Below, piece after piece: positions 22,101 through 34,100 of a stretch of DNA of 64,000 bases. The stretch comes from Longimicrobiales bacterium. Its GTDB lineage: Bacteria > Gemmatimonadota > Gemmatimonadetes > Longimicrobiales > Gaopeijiaceae. Position 1 is the first letter of the stretch; each line of letters begins with the position of its first letter. The stretch is from contig CATQHQ010000002.1 of the NCBI GenBank assembly GCA_958296005.1, forward strand, positions 434,001-498,000, in the 5' to 3' direction. The notes beneath the pieces were generated by a model, which worked only from the letters and a program-made list of their open reading frames with translations, made no database searches and was not told the origin of the DNA. The translations under genes and the position numbers were made by a program.

Positions 22101-25100
22101 CCCGCCCGCCACCTTGTGGCTGGAGCTGTTCTCGATCGCGTTCGCGCCCAGACCCAGCAGCGCGTCGATCGTCCCGCTTGCCACATCGATCCTACCGCTG
22201 TTCAGCCGCAGTGCGCTCGTCCCGATGCTGAGCCCGTCGTTGTCCGTGTCTGCCTGCACCACCGTGTACCGGAACACAAGCGACGCCGTGCCCGTGCCGG
22301 AGACGTAATCGGCCAGTCGCGTCCGCAGCCCAATCCCCAGCCCCAGCTGCGGCGTGCCGCCCACGTCCACCGCCTTGTTGAACGTCACCGTGACCTCGAT
22401 CCGCTCGCCCCGCTCGAACGTGCTGCCCACCGCCGGCGAGCCGATCGCCACGCCCGTCACCCCCGGCGGCCCCTGGCTGCCGTCCACCATGTGATCCCCG
22501 TCGTTGGTGATCGCGTTCGTCCCCAGCCCCAGGCTCGCCGCCGTCGTCCCGTCGCGCGCGTCGTTGATCGTCCCGCTGTTCAACCCCAGCGCGGTCGCCG
22601 CGACGCTGAGCCCATCCGCGTCGCTGTCCGCCGCCTGCACCGTGTAACGGAAGACCAGGACCGTCGCCGTGCTCGGGCTTGAGGCGTAGTTCGCCTGGCG
22701 CGTCTCAGCGCCGATCCCCAGCGCCAGCTGCGGCATCTCGCTCACGGTCACTGGGCGGTTGAACGTCAGCTGCACCTCGATCTGCTCGCCCAGCCCGTAC
22801 GTGCTACCGCTTGCGGGGCTGCTCGTTACCGCCGCGCCGCTCACCGCCGCCGCCGTGAACGTCCCGCCCGCCACCTTGTGGCCGGAGCTGTTGTCGATCG
22901 CGTTCGCGCCCAGCCCCAGCAACGCGTCGGTCGTCCCGCTCGCCACATCGATCGACCCGCTGTTCAGCCCCAATGCGGTCGCCCCGATGCTGAGCCCGTC
23001 GTTGTCCGCGTCGCCCGAGGCGACCGTGTACCGGAACACCAGCGACGCCGTGCCCGTCCCCGAAGCGTACTCCGCTTGGCGCGTCGCCGAGCCGATCCCG
23101 AGCGCCAGCTGCGGCGTGCCGCCCACGTCCACCGCCTTGTTGAACGTCACCGTCACCTCGATCTGCTCGCCCCGCTCGAACGTGTCGCCCACGACCGGCG
23201 AGCCGATCGCCACGCCCGTCACCCCCGGCGGCCCCCGGCGGCCGTCCACCTTGTGGTCCGACGAGTTCGTGATCGCGTTCGTCCCCAGCGCTAGGTTCGC
23301 TGCCAACGTCCCGTCTCGCGCGTCCGTGATCAACACCATGACCGCATGGGCTCCCTGGAGCGCAGTCGCGGCCACGCTGATCCCATCGTCGTCCATGTCC
23401 GATGCCGCCACCGCGTAGCGGAACGTCAGGCTGTCCGTACCCGTGCCCGAGGCGTAGGTAGCCTGGCGCGTCTCGGCGCCGACTCCCAGCCCCAGCTGCG
23501 GCATGCCGCTCACCGTCACGGGCCGCGTGAACATCACCGCCACCTCGATCTGCTCGCCCAGGACGTAAGTGTTGTCGCTAGCCGCCGGGCTGCTCGTAAT
23601 CGCCGCACCGCGCACGGCCGCCAGCGTGAACGTCCCGCCCGCCACCTTATGGCTCCCGCTGTTGTCGATCGCGTTCGCGCCCAGACCCAGCAGCGCGTCG
23701 GTCGTCCCCCCCGCCACGTCGATCGTCCCGCTGTTCAGCCCCAGAGCGTTCGCCCGGATGCTGAGCCCGTCGTTGTCCGCATCGCCCGAAGCGACCGTGT
23801 ACCGGAACACCAGCGAAGCCGTCCCTGTCCCCGAGACGTACTTCGCCTGCCGCATCGCCGCGCCGATCCCCAGCGCCAGCTGAGGCGTCCCCGTCACGTC
23901 CACCGCCTTGTTGAACGTCACCGTCGCCTCGATCGTCTCGCCCAGCTCGTAGGTGTCGCCCACCGCCGGCGAGTTCAGCGCCACATCCGTCACACCCGGC
24001 GGCCCCTGGCTGCCGTCCACCATGTGATTCCCGTCGTCGGTGATCGTGTTCGTCCCCAACGCCAGCACCGCGGCGGTCCCTGCACCGCTCTCGATTGTTC
24101 CGCTGTTCAGCCCCAGCGCGCTCCCGCCTATGCTGATGCCGTCCGTGTCCGTGTCGGTCGTGGCCACCTCGTACTGGAACGTCAAGCCCGTCGTGCCGCT
24201 TCCGCTTGCGTAGGCCGCTTGCACGGTCCCGGCGCCCATCCCCAGCGCCAGCTGCGGCGTCCCCGTGACTGTAACCGGGATCTGGAACGACACCTGCACC
24301 GAGATCGTCTCGCCGTTGCCGTAGGTGCTGCCGCTGGCCGGTGTGCTGCTGATGGAGACCGCGTTCACGGCGGGCACGGTCATGACCCCGTTCACCTTGT
24401 GGCCGGTCGCCGCCGAGATCGCGTGGGAGCCCAGGCCCAGCGCCGCGTTGGTCGTCGCGCCGCTCTGGATTGTGCCGCCGTTCAATCCCAGCGCGCTCGC
24501 GCCGATCCCGATCCCGTCCGCGTCCACGTCTGTCGCGGCCACCTCGTACTGGAACGTCAAGCTCTTGGTGCCGTTTCCGCTCGTGTAGGCCGCTTGCACG
24601 GTCCCAGCGCCCATCCCCAACGCCAGCTGCGGCGTCCCCGTGACCGTAACCGCAATGTGGAAGCCCACCTTCACAGTGATCGTTTCGCCGGCGCCGTAGG
24701 TGTCCCCGCTGGCCGGCGAGCTGGTGATCGCCACCGCGTTGACAGCGGGCGCCGTCGCCGCACCGTTGACCTTGTGCCCGCTGCTGTTGGAAACGGCGTG
24801 GCTACCGAGACCCAGCACCGCGTTGGTCGTCGCCCAGCTCTGGATCGTCCCGCTGTTCAGTGTCAAGGCGTTCGCGGCGACGCTGATCCCGTCGTTGTCG
24901 GTGTCGGTGGCCGCGACCACGTAGCCGAACGTCACCTCGTCGGTCCCGCTGCCGCCCGCGTAGGTCGCTTGCCGGGTCGAACTGCCGACAGCGAGCGCGA
25001 GCCGCGGCGTGCCCGTCACCACCACGGGGATCTGGAAACCGACTTGAACCGTAATGGTCTCGCCCGCGCCGTACGTGTCCCCGCTTGCGGGCGACGTGAC

Positions 25101-28100
25101 GATCGACACTGCGTTCACGGCAGGTGCCGTCGCCGGGCCGCCGACCTTGTGGAGCGGCCCGATTATAGGGTCGAAGCCCAGTGCCGCGTTAGTGCTTCCG
25201 GCGCGGATCGTGCCGCTGTTGAGCGACAGCGCACTGACCTCGATGCCGTCGGTGTCCCTGTCGCTGGTGCCCACAGTGTAGCTGAACGTCAGGGTGGTGG
25301 TCCCGCTGCCGCTCGCGTACGCAGCTTGCCGCGTCGCGCTCCCGATCGTCAGCGCCAGCTGCGGCGTGCCGGTCACGGTCACGGCCATGCTGAAGCCTAT
25401 CTGCACGGAGACCGTCTCGCCCGCGCCGTAGGTCGCGGAGGCGGCCGGCCTGCTGGAGAAGGCGACCGAGTTCACCGAGGGGATCGACGCCCGGTTGTCG
25501 GTCTTGCCGTCCACCCTGTGGCTGCCCGCGTCCGGGATCTTGTACACGTTCTCATCCAGGACGGCGTCGGAGCCTCCCGCATCGAGGATCTTGTTGATGC
25601 CGCCGAGCAACACCGCTTCTTCTCCGACTCCGATCCCGTTGGGGTCCTCGTCGTCGGCCGTCACCGTGTAGTTGAACGTCAACTGACGCGTGCGGGAGCC
25701 GGCATTGTAGAGCGCCGCTCGTCTGTTCGCCCCCACGTCAATCAATATCTGCGGGGTTCCGGCCACCGTTACGGGGAGGTTGAAAGTCGCGGTCGCGGTA
25801 ATCGTCTCGCCCAGCCCGTAGGTGTTTCCCACTCCCGGGACGCTCGTGAAGGCGAGCTCGACTAACCGAGCGTCGATACTGTTGCCTCCGTTCACCTTGT
25901 GGCTCGATGCGGCAGAAATGGCGTGACTGCCCAAGCCCCGTGCCGCGTGGGTTCCTGCCTCGCTCCGGATCGTCCCGCCGTTCAGCGAGAGGGCGCTCGC
26001 CCCGATATCGATCCCGTCGGTGTCCTCGTCATCCGCCACCACCGTGTAGCGGAAGGTCAGCGACGCGGTGCCCGCCCCCGAGGCGTACGCTGCCTGCCGA
26101 GTCTTGCTTCCGATCGTCAGCGCCAACTGCGGCGTGCCCGTAACCCGCACCGGAATGGTGAACCGGAGATCAACAGAGATCGTTTCATTCGCGTTGTACG
26201 TGCTGGATGCTTGCGGCGAGCTCGTGATCGACACCGCGCTCACCGCAGGCACGGTCGCCCGCCCGTCCACTTTGTGAGCTGGCGCGTTGGAGATGGCGTG
26301 GCTACCCAAGCCCCGCGCCGCATCGACTCCCGCCGCGCTCTGCAGGGTGCCGCCGGAGAGCGCCAAGCCGGTCGCCGGCACGCTGATCCCGTCGGTGTCG
26401 GCGTCCGTCGCCTTGGTCACGTAGGTGAAGACGAGGGATCGAGTACGACTGCCGCTGGAGTAGAGGGCGGTCGGCGTCTTGGTTCCGATCCCCAGCGCGA
26501 GCGTGGGCGTGCCGGTCACCGTCACCGGCAGAGTGAAGTCCACTTGGACGGAGATCGTCTCGCCCGCGCCGTAGGTGTTCCCGCTTGCGGGCGACGTGAC
26601 GATCGATACTGCGTTAACGACGGGCGCCGTGGCCGGGCCGTCCACCTTGTGGCTGCTCGCGTCGGTGATGGCGTGACTGCCCAGCCCCAGCGCGGCGTTC
26701 GCCGACGTCGCGGTCTTGATAGTCCCGTTGTTGAGCGACAACGCCGATGAGACAACGCTGATCCCGTTGTTGTCCTCGTCGGTGGCCGTCACCTCGTAGC
26801 TGAACGTCAGCGTGCCGGTTCCGTTCCCGCTGGCGTAAGCGGCCTGCCGCGTCGCGATCCCGATGCCCAGCGCCAGCTGCGGCGTGCCCGTCACGGTCAC
26901 GGAGGCGCTGAACCCAACCTGGACGCTGATCGTTTCGCCCGCCCCGTAGGTGTCGCCGCTGGCCGGCGTGCTGGAGATGGAGACCGAGTTCACGGTGGCG
27001 GTGGCCACGCTGCCGTCCACCCTGTGGTTCGTCGAGTTCGTGATCGCGTTCGTGCTTAGGCTCGCCGCCACCGCTGCGTCGCGCGCATCGTTGATCGCCC
27101 CGCTGTTCAGCGACAGCGCGGTCGCCCCGACGCTGATCCCGTCGCTGTCGCGGTCGGATGCCTGCACCGTGTACCGGAAGGTCAGGCTGTCCGTGCCCGT
27201 GCCCGAGGCGTAGTCCGCTTGGCGCGTCTCCGAGCCGATTCCAAGCGCCAGCTGCGGCGTGCCGCTCACGGTCACCGACCGCGTGAACGTCACCGCCACC
27301 TCGATCCGCTCGCCCTGCCCGTACGTGTTTCCGTTGCCCGGGGTGCTCGCTATCGCCGCGCCGCTCGCCACCGCCCCCGTGAACGTCCCGCCCGCCACCT
27401 TGTGGCTCCCGCTGTTCTCAATGGCGTTCGCGCCTAACCCCAGCAGCGCGTCCGTCGTCCCGCCCGCCACATCGATCCTACCGCTGTTCAGCGCCAGCGC
27501 GTTCGCGCCGATGCTGATCCCGTCGTTGTCCGTATCCGCCGCCACCACCGTGTAGCGGAACACCAGCGACGCCGTCCCCGTGCCCGAGGCGTAGGACGCC
27601 TGCCGCGTCTGCGCGCCGATTCCAAGCGCCAGCTGCGGCGTGCCGTCCACGTCCACCGCCTTGTTGAACGTCACCGTGACCTCGATCCGCTCGCCCCGCT
27701 CGAACGTGCTGCCCACCTCGGGCAGACCGACGGTCACGCCCGTCACGCCCGGCGGCCCCAGGCTGCCCTCCACCCTGTGGCTGGAGTTGCTCGAGATCGC
27801 GTTCGTACCCAGCTCCAGGCTCGCCGCAACCGCCGCGTCGCGAGCGTCGTTGATCTCCCCGCTGTTCAGCCCGAGCGCGGTCGCCCCGACGCTGATCCCG
27901 TCCGTGTCGCGATCGGATACCTGCACCGTGTACCGGAACGTCAAGCTGTCCGTTCCCGTGCCCGAGGCGTAGGACGCTTGGCGGGTCACCGAGCCGATTC
28001 CAAGCGCCAGCTGCGGCGTGCTGCTCACGGTCACGGGCCGCGTGAACGTCACCGCCACCTCGATCCGCTCGCCCAAGCCGTACGTGTTGCCGCTCGCCGG

Positions 28101-31100
28101 ACTGCTCGCTATCTCGGCACCGCTTACCGCCGCCGCCGTGAACGTCCCGCCCGCCACCTTGTGGCTCCCGCTGTTGTCGATCGCGTTCGCACCCAGCCCC
28201 AGCACCGCGTCAGTCGTCCCGCCAGCCACCTCGATCGACCCGCTGTTCAGCCCCAACGCGGTCGCCCCGATGCTGATCCCGTCGTTGTCCGTGTCGCCCG
28301 AGGCAACCGTGTACCGGAACACCAGCGACGCCGTGCCCGTGCCCGAGGCGTAGGACGCTTGGCGCGTCGCCGAGCCGATCCCCAGCGCCAGCTGCGGCGT
28401 ACCGCCCACGTCCACCGCCTTGTTGAACGTCACCGTGACCTCGATCCGATCGCCCCGCTCGAACGTGTCGCCCACGGCCGGCGAGCCGATCGCCACGCCC
28501 GTCACCCCCGGCGGCCCTTGGGTGCCGTCCACCATGTGATCCCCGTCGTCGGTGATCGCGTTCGTACCCAGCCCCAGGCTCGCCGTCGTCGTCCCGTCGC
28601 GCGCGTCGTTGATCGCACCGCTGTTCAACCCCAGGGCGGTCGCTGCGACGCTGATCCCGTCGCTGTCGCTGTCTGCCGCCACCACGGCGTAGCGGAACGT
28701 CAGGCTGTCCGTACCCGTGCCCGAGACGTAGTTCGCCTGGCGCGTCTCAGTGCCGATCCCCAACGCCAGCTGCGGAGTGCTGCTCACGGTTACGGACCGC
28801 GTGAAGATCACCGCCACCTCGATCACCTCGCCCGTCCCGTACGTGTTGCCGCTGGCAGGACTACTGGAGATCGACACGCCAGTCACCGACGGGGCCGTGA
28901 ACGAGGCACCCGCCACCTTGTGGCTGAAGCTGTTGTCGATCGCCTTCGTGCCCAGCCCCAGCAGCGCATCGGTGGCCCCGCCCGCCACATCGATCGACCC
29001 GCTGTTCAGCGACAGCGCGTCCGCCCCAATGCTGAGCCCGTCCGTGTCCGCGTCCGCCTGTACCACCGTGTATCGGAACACAAGCGACGCCGTGCCCGTC
29101 CCCGAGATGTAGGACGCCTGCCGCGTCTGCGTGCCGATCACCAGCGCCAGCTGCGGCGTGCCGCCCACGTCCACCGCCTTGTTGAACGTCACCGTGACCT
29201 CGATCCGCTCGCCCCGCTCGAACGCATCGCCAACCTCCGGCGAGCTCAGCAACAGCCCGCTGATGCCTGGCGGCCCCAGGGCGCCGTTCACCTTGTGGTC
29301 CGACGAGTTAGTGATGGCGTGGGCGTCGAGCGCCAAGTTCACGTTCGTGCCCGCTGCGCTCCGGATCGTGCCCCCGTTCAGAGACAGCGCACTCCCGCCG
29401 ATGCTGAGCCCGTCGGTGTCCACGTCGCCTGGTTCTACCACGTAGCTGAACGTCAGCGCGTTCGTGTCGGAGCCAACCGAGTAGGCGGCCTGGGCCGTCG
29501 CTCCGCCGATCGTCAGCGCCAGCCGCGGCGTCCCTGTCACCCTCACGGGGACGGCGAAGGTCACCTGCGCCAAGATCGTTTCGCCCGCCTCGTAGGTGCT
29601 GCCGCTCCCTGGCGTGCTGGAGATCGCCAGCCCGGTCGGCCCCGGCATCGTGGTGGGCCCGTCCACCTTGTGGCCGCTCAAGTTGACGATGACGTGGCTG
29701 CCCAGCCCCAGCGTCGCGTCCGTTCCCGATCCGCTTCGGATCGTGCCCCCGCTCAGCCCGAGCGCGTTGGCCCCGATGCCGATGCCGTCGGTGTCCCGGT
29801 CCGAGGCGAGCACGGTATAGCTGAAGGTCAAGGTTCGGGTTCCGCTGCCGCCGGCGTAGGCGGCGCGTGCGACTTCGGTTCCTATTCCCAGCGCCAGCTC
29901 CGGCGTCCCTGTCACGATCACCGGAACCTGGAACTGCACCCCGACGGATATTGTCTCGCCCGCCCCGTAGGTGTCGCCGCTGGCAGGCGAGCTCGTCACC
30001 GAGACCCCGGCCACCGATGGCGTCGTGGCCGTGCTGCCATCCACCTTGTGGCCCGTGGCGGCGGTGATGGCGTGGCTGCGCAAGCCGAGGATCGCGTCCG
30101 CGCCGTGCGCGCTCTGGATCCTGCCGCTGTTCAGGGACAGCGCGTTCGCAGTCACGTCGATCCCGTCGGTGTCGGCGTCCGAGGACTGGACGTAGTAGCC
30201 GAACGTCAGAGTATTCGTGCCGCTCCCGCTCAGATGTCCGGCCTGCCTCGTGAAGCCGCCGATCGCAAGGGCCAGCTGCGGCGCGCCCGTCACGTCCACG
30301 GCGATGTCGAACCCGACTTTCACCTCGATCCGCTCGCCGGCCCGGTACGTGTCGCCCCCGACCGGAGCGCTCGCCACCGATACTGCGTTCACCGACGGGG
30401 CCGTCGCCGTCGAGCCGTCCACCTTATGGCCGCTGGAGTTCGTGATCGCCGAGATGCCCAGCGTCAGCGCCGCGTTGGTCCCGGCACCGCTCTGGATTGT
30501 GCCGCCGTTCAATCCCAGCGCACTCGCGTCGATGCTGATCCCGTCCGTATCAACGTCTGTCGCGGACACCTCGTACTGGAACGTCAAGTTCTCCGTGCCG
30601 CTTCCGCTGGAATAGGCCGCTTGCACGGTCCCGACGCCCATCCCCAGCTCCAGCTGCGGCGTACCCGTCACCGTTACCGGAATCTGGAAGGGGATCCGCA
30701 CCGAGATCGTCTCGCCCGCTCCGAAGGTTTGGCCGCTCGAGGGGTCGCCAATGCTCGCCCCGTTCACGGCAGGCACCGTCGCCGGACCGTCCACCTTGTG
30801 GTTCGACGAGTTAGAGATCGCGTGGCTGTTCAGATAGAGCGCGAGAGCTGTGCCGCCGGCGTTTTCGATGCTTCCGCCGTTCAGGGTAAGCGCATTCGGT
30901 CCAATGCTGATGCCGTCGTTGTCGGAGTCCGTGGCCGCCACCGTGTAGGTGAACCTCAGGACGGCGGGCGTCCCGACGTTATCGCTACTGTACTCCGCCT
31001 GCCGCACCTGGGAGCCGATGCCCAGCGCTAGTTGCGGCGTCCCGGAAACCACGGGATTGGTACCAAACCGAACTTCCACCTGGATCGTCTCGCCGGCCTC

Positions 31101-34100
31101 GTATGTGTCGCCGCTTATGAATAGGTTGCCCGTGGGGTTGCTCGTGATCGTCACGCCGGTCACGTCCGACGACAGGGTGCCGTTTACCAAGTGGTCGCCG
31201 TCGTTGGAGATGGCATGGCTGCCCAGCCCCAGCACCGCGTCCGTGCCCGTCGCGCTCTGGATCGTGCCGCCGTTCAGCGACAACGCGTTGACGCTGGCGC
31301 CGTTGCCGTCGCTGTCCACCGTCTGCACCTCGTAGCGGAACGTCAGCGTTCGTGTTCCGTTGCCGATCGCATAGTTCGCCTGAACGTTTGAGGCCCCGAT
31401 ACCCAGCGCTAGCTGCGGCGTGCCCGTCACCGTCACGGGGATATGGAACCCGACTTGCACGGAGATCGTATCGCCGGCCCTGTAGTACGTTCCGATGGGC
31501 GAACTGGTGATCGACACGGCGTCCACGACCGGAGCGGTAGCGGTACCGCTCACCTTGTGTCCGGCGCCGTTGGCAATCGCGTGGCTGCCGAGCGACAGCG
31601 CCGCCGCCGTCCCCAAGCCGGTATGAATCGCGCCTCCGCCGAGCGACAGCGCATTCGCCCCGACGCTGATCCCGTTGTCGTCGGAGTCCGCGGCCGCCAC
31701 CGTGTACGCGAACGTCAGGGCGTTCGTCCCGCTGCCGCTCGCGTACGCCGCCTGCCGCACCTGGGAGCCGATGCCCAGCGCGAGCCGCGGCGTCCCCGCC
31801 ACCGTCACGCCGACTTGGTAGCCGATGCGCACGGAGATCGTCTCGCCCGCCCCGTAGGTGTCGCCGCTGGCCGGGCTGCTCGAGATCGTCACCCCTGCAA
31901 CCGTGGCCGCCGTGGCCGTGCGGCCGTCCACCTTGTGTCTGGACGCCGTGGCGATGGCATGGCTGCCCAAGTTCAGCGCCGCGTTCGTGCCGAGGGCGCT
32001 CTGGATCGCTCCGCCGGCGAGCGACAAGGCGCTCGCAACCACGCCGACTCCGTCCGAGTCCCGGTCCGCAAACTGCACGCCGTACGAGAAGGTGAGCGTC
32101 TTCGTCCCGCTTCCTCCCGAATACTCCGCCTGTCGGGTTCCGCCGCCTAGAGACAGCGCCAGCCGAGGCGTGCCCGTCACGTTCACGGCGATATCGAACG
32201 CGACCTCCACGTCGATCTGCTCGCCAGCCCCGTACGTGTCGCCGCTGGCCGGCGAGCTGGTCAGGCTCGCGCCGGTCACCGACGGGGCCGTCGCTAGGCT
32301 CCCGTTCACTCGGTGGCCGTCAGAGTCGGTGACGGCGTGGCTGCCCAACACCAGCGACGCGTTGGTTCCCGTTCCGCTCTGGATCGTGCCGCTGTTCAGC
32401 GACAGCGCGCTCGCCCCGACTGTGATCCCGTTCGGGTCCGAGTCCGCCGCCTGCACCAAGTAGTGGAACGTCAGGGTGTTGGTCCCGCTGCCGCTGGCGT
32501 ACGCCGCCTGTTTGGTCGAACTTCCGATCCCCAGCGTTACGTATGGCGCGCCCGTCACCGTCACGGGAATCTGGAAGCCGACCCGCACTTCGATCGTCTC
32601 GCCCGCCCCGTAGCTGTTCCCGCTCGCCGGACCGGCGGCGAAGTTCAGCGCGTTCACCGTGGGTACCGTCGTCGTGCCGTTCACCTTGTGGTTCACGGCG
32701 TTCGTCAGCGCCAAGTCGCCGAGCCCGATGGCGAAGTTGCTAAGGGAGCTGCTGTATATGCGCCCCCCGTTCAGCGTCAGGGCGTTGGGCCCGATGCTGA
32801 TGCCGTCGGCATCCAGATCGGCGGCCTGCACCGTGTACCTGAAGTACAGGCTAGAGACCGAGACGCGGTCGAAGTCGGCCTGCCTGGTGGCGTTGCCGAT
32901 TGTCAGCTCAAGTTGCGGCGTCCCGTCCACCGTCGGGAAACCGCCGAACGTGACCAGAACTTCGATCACCTCGCCGGCTGCGTAGGTGGTTCCGCTGGCC
33001 GGGGCGCTGTTCACGCGGAGGACTCTGGGGCTGCCGACGGCTCCGGTGCCTAGTACGGCTTGGCCGTTTGCGTTGTTGATGGCGTGGCTGCCCAAGTTCA
33101 GCGCCGCGGTGGTCCCGCTCCGGCTTTGAATCGTTCCGCTGTTCAGCGACAGGGCGGTAGCGGTGATGCTGATCCCGTCGCTGTCGCTGTCGGATGCCTG
33201 CACCGCGTAATGGAACGTCAGGGTCTTCGTCCCGCTGCCGCCGACGTAGGCCGCCTGTCGGACCGTGCTCCCTATCGTCAGCCCTAGCTGCGGCGCGCCC
33301 GTCACCGTCACCGCCAAGCTGAAGCCCACCTGCACCGAGATGTTTTCTCTCTCCCCGTAGGCGGCATGGACCGGAGAGGTGGTGATCGAAACCGAGTTCA
33401 CCACCGGAACCGTCGTCGTTCCGTCCACCTTGTGGCTGCCGGAGTTGGTGATGGCGTGGGTCCCGAGACCCGTGCTCGCGTCCGCGCCCAAGCTGCTCTG
33501 AATCGCGCCGCCGTTCAGGGACAGCGCAGCCGCGCCGATGCTGATGCCGTCCGTGTCCTCGTCGGTGGCCAGCGGCGCGTAGCTGAACGTCAAGGTCCGC
33601 GTCCCGCTCCCGTCGGCGTAGGCCGCGTTCGCCGTGCCAGAACCGATTCCCAGCGCCAACTGCGGCGTTCCGGTCACCGTCACCGGCAAGCTGAAGCCCA
33701 CCTGCACGGAGATCGTCTCGCCCCCCGCGTACGTGCTCGCGCTGGCGGGCGAGCTGGATATGGTCACACTGGTCACGGACGGCACGGGCACCACGCTGCC
33801 GTCCACCTTGACGACTTGGCTCAGTTGGTTATTAAGGGCTTGGGCGACGAGCGGCAGCAAGGCATTCGTCCCTCCCGCAGTCCGAATGGTTCCGCCGGCC
33901 AGCGTCAGCGCGCCCGAACCCACGCTCACCCCGTCCGCGTCCCTGTCGCCGGGCCGAACCGCGTACTCGAACCGCAGGGTCCGGGTGCCGACGAGGCGCA
34001 CGTAATCCGCCTGCTCGGTTGCGCTTCCGATCGTCAGCGCCAGCTGCGGCGTGCCCGTAACCACCACGGGCAAGCTGAAGAGAACCTGTACGGCGATCGT

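Noticed and set aside
10320-24010. CRISPR or satellite array
   Set aside because: The repeat unit is 762 bases, entirely coding, always in frame, and without unique spacers.
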